Source of the DNA: Anthopleura xanthogrammica
Lineage: Eukaryota > Cnidaria > Anthozoa > Actiniaria > Actiniidae
Reading direction: 5' to 3'
Length of the DNA: 64,000 nt
NCBI GenBank assembly: GCA_964019055.1
Contig: OZ025207.1
Span: forward strand, 2,273,001 to 2,337,000
Part shown: piece after piece, positions 60,723 through 64,000 of the stretch
Layout: each line of letters starts with the position of its first letter
How positions within the stretch are numbered: position 1 is the first letter of the stretch
The notes under the pieces: generated by a model
The model's database searches: none
What the model saw: the letters and a program-made list of their open reading frames with translations, nothing else
Told to the model about the DNA's origin: nothing
Made by a program: the position numbers and the translations under genes

Positions 60723-61620
60723 ATGAAGTGCAAAAACTGCCAGGCAGACGTTTTGAAAGAATTTAATTTTTGTCATCGCTGTGGTAGAAAGGTAACAGAT
60801 GTGTAGAAGAAAAGAAAAATCACGAAAAACCACAGACCTTCGAAGAATTCAGAAAGAGGCTGTCTTCTCGACGTCAAGAAGATAGCCATCAGACGAAGAA
60901 AAAGAAAGGCAACAAAAAATCCGAGCCTTCTGAAGTAATGATAAACGTTGGTTTAATGAAATTGGTGAACGGAGTTATTATTTTTTTCATACCCGACAAG
61001 CCAAATGAAAGTGCAGCCTTGGCAGTGGCTAATCAGAAAAAATCACAAGACCAAGAAAAAGAAGGTATTGATGAAAAAACAGATCCAGAAAGCAGCAACA
61101 TGGATTTTTTTTACAGCTCCTTGCTTTTTGACGAATTAGATGACAAAGGTGAGACAGATTCTGACTTGGAGACAGGAGGTTCAGAAGAGGCCTCCATACA
61201 AAATAGTGCTTCCTTGCCTATATCGTTAAAAGATATTCTGTCTGATCTTGCCAAGAAAATAGATTTGGAAGGAAACAAAATTTCAAAATTCAACATATGC
61301 AGGAATGACATATGGGAGGGTTCAAAAAGGGGACTGGCAGGAAAATCATTTTCCCCTTTAATAAGATATCTGTTAAATTCAGTGATGATGCAGGGATTTC
61401 TGAGGGTGCTGTAGACTTGCGAGGCCCTACATGTGAATTTTTTACCTTGGTCATTGAATGGCTTGCAAGTTCTCAGTTGTTCTGTGGCCCATCAGAAGGG
61501 AAATTTCCAATGCAGTGCAAGCAGTGCTGCAAACACTCTATTAGAACATCAACGACAGGTAATATCAACAGTGTCGCAAATTCGAAAATAGGGTCAGGCA
61601 ATTTACGACTCCGATGAACT
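60723..61620 (+). pseudogene. Zinc-ribbon/HECT-type protein, frameshifted N-terminal part
   Basis: The first piece (60723-60806) starts at ATG and encodes a zinc ribbon with two Cys pairs, CKNC and CHRC, then meets a stop. A possible donor AAG/GTAACA (near 60791) and acceptor cacag before 60836 would restore TFEEFRKRLSSRR, continuing open to 61414 through an acidic linker. Near residue 118 of the frame from 60938 comes KISKFNICRNDIWEG, the start of a HECT N-lobe as in G2E3-like E3 ubiquitin ligases. A one-base shift near 61355 moves the reading to the frame carrying FNKISVKFSDDAGISEG and VDLRGPTCEFFTLVIEWL. The lobe breaks off after LFCGPSEGKF. The catalytic-cysteine C-lobe is absent, so no active ligase is encoded. 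Family assignment is from memory. Confidence 0.65.
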
Positions 61621-62380
61621 TGAAAGGTTGAAAGCGGAGTATGAAGAGCTTAACTTTTGTGAACTCTGGAAAAAGAATGTCAGGTAATTAGAAGCTACTG
61701 CAAAGCGTGTCCCTAACCTTGTAGCCTTGGCCAAACCATCTTAGAAATACTACTCTTTGAAATTGGCTTGCAAATTTGATGGAAAGAAATCGTCGCGAAA
61801 GACTAAGGAAAACTAAAACAGTCCGTCAAGAATGCCAATTTGAGTTTTATTTGATTTTGTCACCAGATGGGCAATATCTGAAAGTCATTCACACAGTCAC
61901 ACAGTCATGTTCTAAGCAAGGAGCTATATGAGCACCTTCCTCTGCAAAGAGCCTCGAGGGTCAAGGAGAATGCAGAAGACATTGAGGCAGCAATTAAGCT
62001 TCAGGTAAATGCTAAACTTTAGCAACAAAAAGAAACAACAGGACGAAAGGTGACATTAAAAGACATTTCCAACAGACAACCGAAAACAATAAAGGAAGTT
62101 GACAGAAACAACATAGAAAACGTTATCGATCACCTGAACAAGCAACCCAGTTCAACCACAGAGGTTATAGTTGATGAAGAAAATATTTTTTATGAAGGGA
62201 TATTTTACCAGGACAGATACATGAAGAATATGTTTGAAAAGTTTCCAGAGATACTTGTCGATGCTGTGCATTGACGGGGATGGCCTTGGAGAGATTGTCG
62301 AATTGTTAGATTGTTCTTTTTTTTGCCAGTGCAAAAACTCCAAGCACATATACCCAAGTACTCGATGAGGTAAAGAACAC
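61605..62380 (+). pseudogene. ZSWIM3-like: ZSWIM3/MULE-like protein, several frameshifts
   Basis: Pieces in different frames follow the order of a ZSWIM1/3-like protein, a family related to MULE/FAR1-type transposases. They are YDSDELERLKAEYEELNF.ELW (about 61607-61680), YSLKLACKFDGKKSSRKTKE (about 61750), TVRQECQFEFYLILSPDGQY (about 61820), KELYEHLPLQRASRVKENAE (about 61915), and then the frame 62050-62274 with VTLKDISNRQ, TTEVIVDEENIFYEGIFYQD and MFEKFPEILVDA. An acidic residue expected in the transposase core is in VDA. A deletion follows, since the usual YKL..LRMPLY segment is missing. LCIDGDGLGEIVEL at about 62268 resumes before stop codons. The SWIM zinc finger is not present. The copy is dead. 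Confidence 0.6.
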
Positions 62381-62391
62381 AAATATGAAGA

Positions 62392-63410
62392 GTGTCACCG
62401 ATTATGTCAATTAGAATTGGGACCCGGGGATCTAAGAGCAAATTCATAGGGGAAAAGGGAGAGGCTTACATCAAAGTTTCAAACACTGTGAGGGAATTTG
62501 AGATCAAGAATGAAGAATTGGTCAAGATTGATCAGCTTGACCAAGACCTGAAAAATGTGAAAGAAAAAAATGAATATTTGGGAAAAAAAGAACTTAACCC
62601 TTGAAAAGAAATGTGAGGATTTATACCAGCAGCTGCAAATAGAAAATGCACAAAATGAGGAGATGCAGAAAGTATTGCAATCTACAAATGATGATATTGA
62701 TTGGCTTGAGAAGGAAAATCTCCATCTTCATCAATATCTTGAAAAGTTAAATGAAGAGAATTTTACATACAAAGTGAAGAAGATAGCTGAAGTAAAGAAG
62801 TAAAAAACTGACAGAAACGACAAAAGCTTAGGGAGCTTAAGACAGCAGTTCAAAAATCACTGTGGTTTGCTAAGACCTTTGGTCTAGACCTACAGTCAGC
62901 AAGCTTCAAAGATGACAAGGGAGAAGAGTACAAATTAGACTACCGATCAGCAGAAAATGCAAACAAGTCATATAAGGACCTGTGTGAAGTAGATCAGGAG
63001 AAAGTCAGGAGTGTGCTCTTTTTGACAGGCAAGTTTTGTATAAGCAATGCTGCATATCATGAGCTGACAATGACATCAGGAGGTGATAGTCTTCCTCGGA
63101 GCTATCTTATTAGACAATGTAAAGATAAGCTGGATCAACTGTGCCATGTAACTCGTACCCCAGGAACAGCTGAGGGAGCTCAGCTTAACATTCAAGATGA
63201 ATTAAAGACAAGAATAAGGTCTCATCTGGTAAGTCAGTCAGACAGTTTGTTTTATTAAACATGAGATGAAAATTTAAATCACTTCTGATTCTAAGAACAA
63301 TTTTCTTTACACTTTTTACTTTAGATTAATAACCTCACAACAGAAAAAATAAACATCCAGATAAGTGGAGATTGTGCTAAAACAAAAGAGCTATGTCAGC
63401 TACCAGGGAC
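62392..63410 (+). pseudogene. Coiled-coil protein of an unnamed family, with one retained intron
   Basis: Frames 62392-62604 and 62570-62803 are two halves of one heptad-rich coiled coil (E/K/L/N-rich), offset at an A-run near 62565-62590, consistent with a one-base indel. After a stop at 62803 similarity continues as LRELKTAVQKSLWFAKTFGL, KGEEYKLDYRSAENANKSY, then ISNAAYHELTM, LPRSYLIRQCKDKLDQLCHV and TRTPGTAEGAQLNIQDELK. A donor (CTG/gtaagt, 63229) and acceptor (tttag, 63321-63324) define a 96-bp intron. The next exon (63325 on) reads INNLTTEKINIQISGDCAK in phase. I recall similar unnamed proteins from corals and fishes, often near transposon-derived sequence, but cannot name a domain. An intron argues against a processed retrocopy. 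Confidence 0.5.
63229..63324 (+). other. 96-bp intron in the coiled-coil family fragment
   Basis: The boundaries gtaagt and tttactttag are consensus and phase 0 is preserved (SHL to INNL). The pyrimidine tract before the acceptor (tttacactttttacttt) is strong. It implies a spliced genomic ancestor. Confidence 0.6.
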
Positions 63411-64000
63411 AACACGACTTCACATAAACAGCACTTAGACGAGAAAAGTCAAAAGTTGTTGCACTATACCCATGAAAAAGTTTATTTTTTTATTTTATAT
63501 GTCAGCACTAATGGGTGTAAAGCGTGCACGCGGCTACTACCCAATAACAGCCAATTTGTTCTAATTTTAGGATTAATTTGAGTTTAGTAGAAAGACATTC
63601 ACAAAACTAGTTTGTTTGCTGAAGTAAGAGATCGATCTTTAGGTAATTTCATATAACTGTTTTCATAAGTTGTGAATCAGAAATTATTAATTATAACTTA
63701 TGAATAACAACGCACACTTTTGTCAACATCGTCCAATAAACCTTAGTGCTATATTTTTCGATTTTTATACAAAAATAAATAAATGTTGGTATTTACACTG
63801 ATAATGAAAAATGTTTCTACTTTCTGATGATAACACTCATATCATCATCTGTCTGAGCGGGAATGCTTTTTGAAATGGTTATATAAAGTTCATTACTAAA
63901 ATGTCAAATAGAAATAATAGCCAGAGAAAACAGCTTTTCGCAAACTCAGGGACTGAGCTAAATCAGACGGCTGATTTCTCGGGCTACCCGTAATCTGCCA
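63411..64000. other. AT-rich right end of window, no gene seen
   Basis: Frames here are short (for example 63393-63581) and without known motifs. No tandem repeat or structured RNA was recognised. An aaataaataaat string near 63772 could act as a polyadenylation signal for the plus strand but is too common in AT-rich DNA to claim. Confidence 0.6.

Noticed and set aside
60304..60833. Cys-rich minus-strand frames resembling secreted cysteine-rich peptides
   Set aside because: The cysteines come from the 22-bp CA-rich minisatellite, with no signal peptide or regular Cys framework.

Overview
This looks like nuclear DNA from an animal, most likely an anthozoan cnidarian such as a stony coral or its relatives. 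It has no prokaryotic gene organisation. The only protein-coding signals are spliced eukaryotic exons (an axonemal dynein heavy chain) and broken copies of multigene families that, from memory, are expanded in corals: a zinc-ribbon/HECT protein, a ZSWIM3/MULE-like protein and an unnamed coiled-coil family. The taxon is an inference. No BLAST or other search was possible.

Layout. 1-1560: AT-rich, gene-free left flank with small inverted repeats, a run of 19 G followed by a G-rich stretch, and a pyrimidine-rich tract that leads to the array. 1561-54745: one satellite array of about 53 kb built from a 70-bp monomer (roughly 700 copies), with 40-bp and 39-bp deletion variants. It is arranged as a mosaic of higher-order repeats: recurring distances of 850, 990, 1130, 1200 and 1830 bp, tandem duplications of 2190 and 2183 bp, and larger copies displaced by 4020, 11698, 12608, about 20000 and 3672-3992 bp. 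Two apparently identical 1515-bp non-autonomous DNA-transposon-like elements (16509-18023 and 37004-38518) sit in the array. They are copies of one insertion event that was later amplified with its satellite flanks. 54746-58290: right flank with short inverted-repeat elements (two of one MITE family), a CCCA/CCAT microsatellite, a 664-bp element with 21-bp terminal inverted repeats, and a probable relic satellite monomer.

58291-59714 (minus strand) holds the 3' exons of an outer-arm axonemal dynein heavy chain of the DNAH5/DNAH8 type. The last two exons are clean. The exons upstream carry a frameshifting deletion, a non-GT donor, a 27-nt 'intron' and a junction out of frame, so the copy is probably a degraded fragment. 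Upstream of it lie a 72-bp minisatellite that begins in or against the exon and a 22-bp minisatellite. 60723-63400 (plus strand) is a row of decayed gene fragments: zinc ribbon plus HECT N-lobe, then the N-terminal and MULE-like parts of a ZSWIM3-like protein, then a coiled-coil protein with one retained intron. No RNA gene, CRISPR array or intact complete protein-coding gene was found.

The main biological content is the satellite: its monomer subfamilies, its quantised indels (30 or 31 bp within a monomer, whole monomers between copies), the transposon-tagged amplification, and edge monomers that are more diverged than central ones. All of this fits repeated unequal exchange or amplification in a heterochromatic (possibly centromeric or pericentromeric) domain. 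That functional role is a hypothesis.
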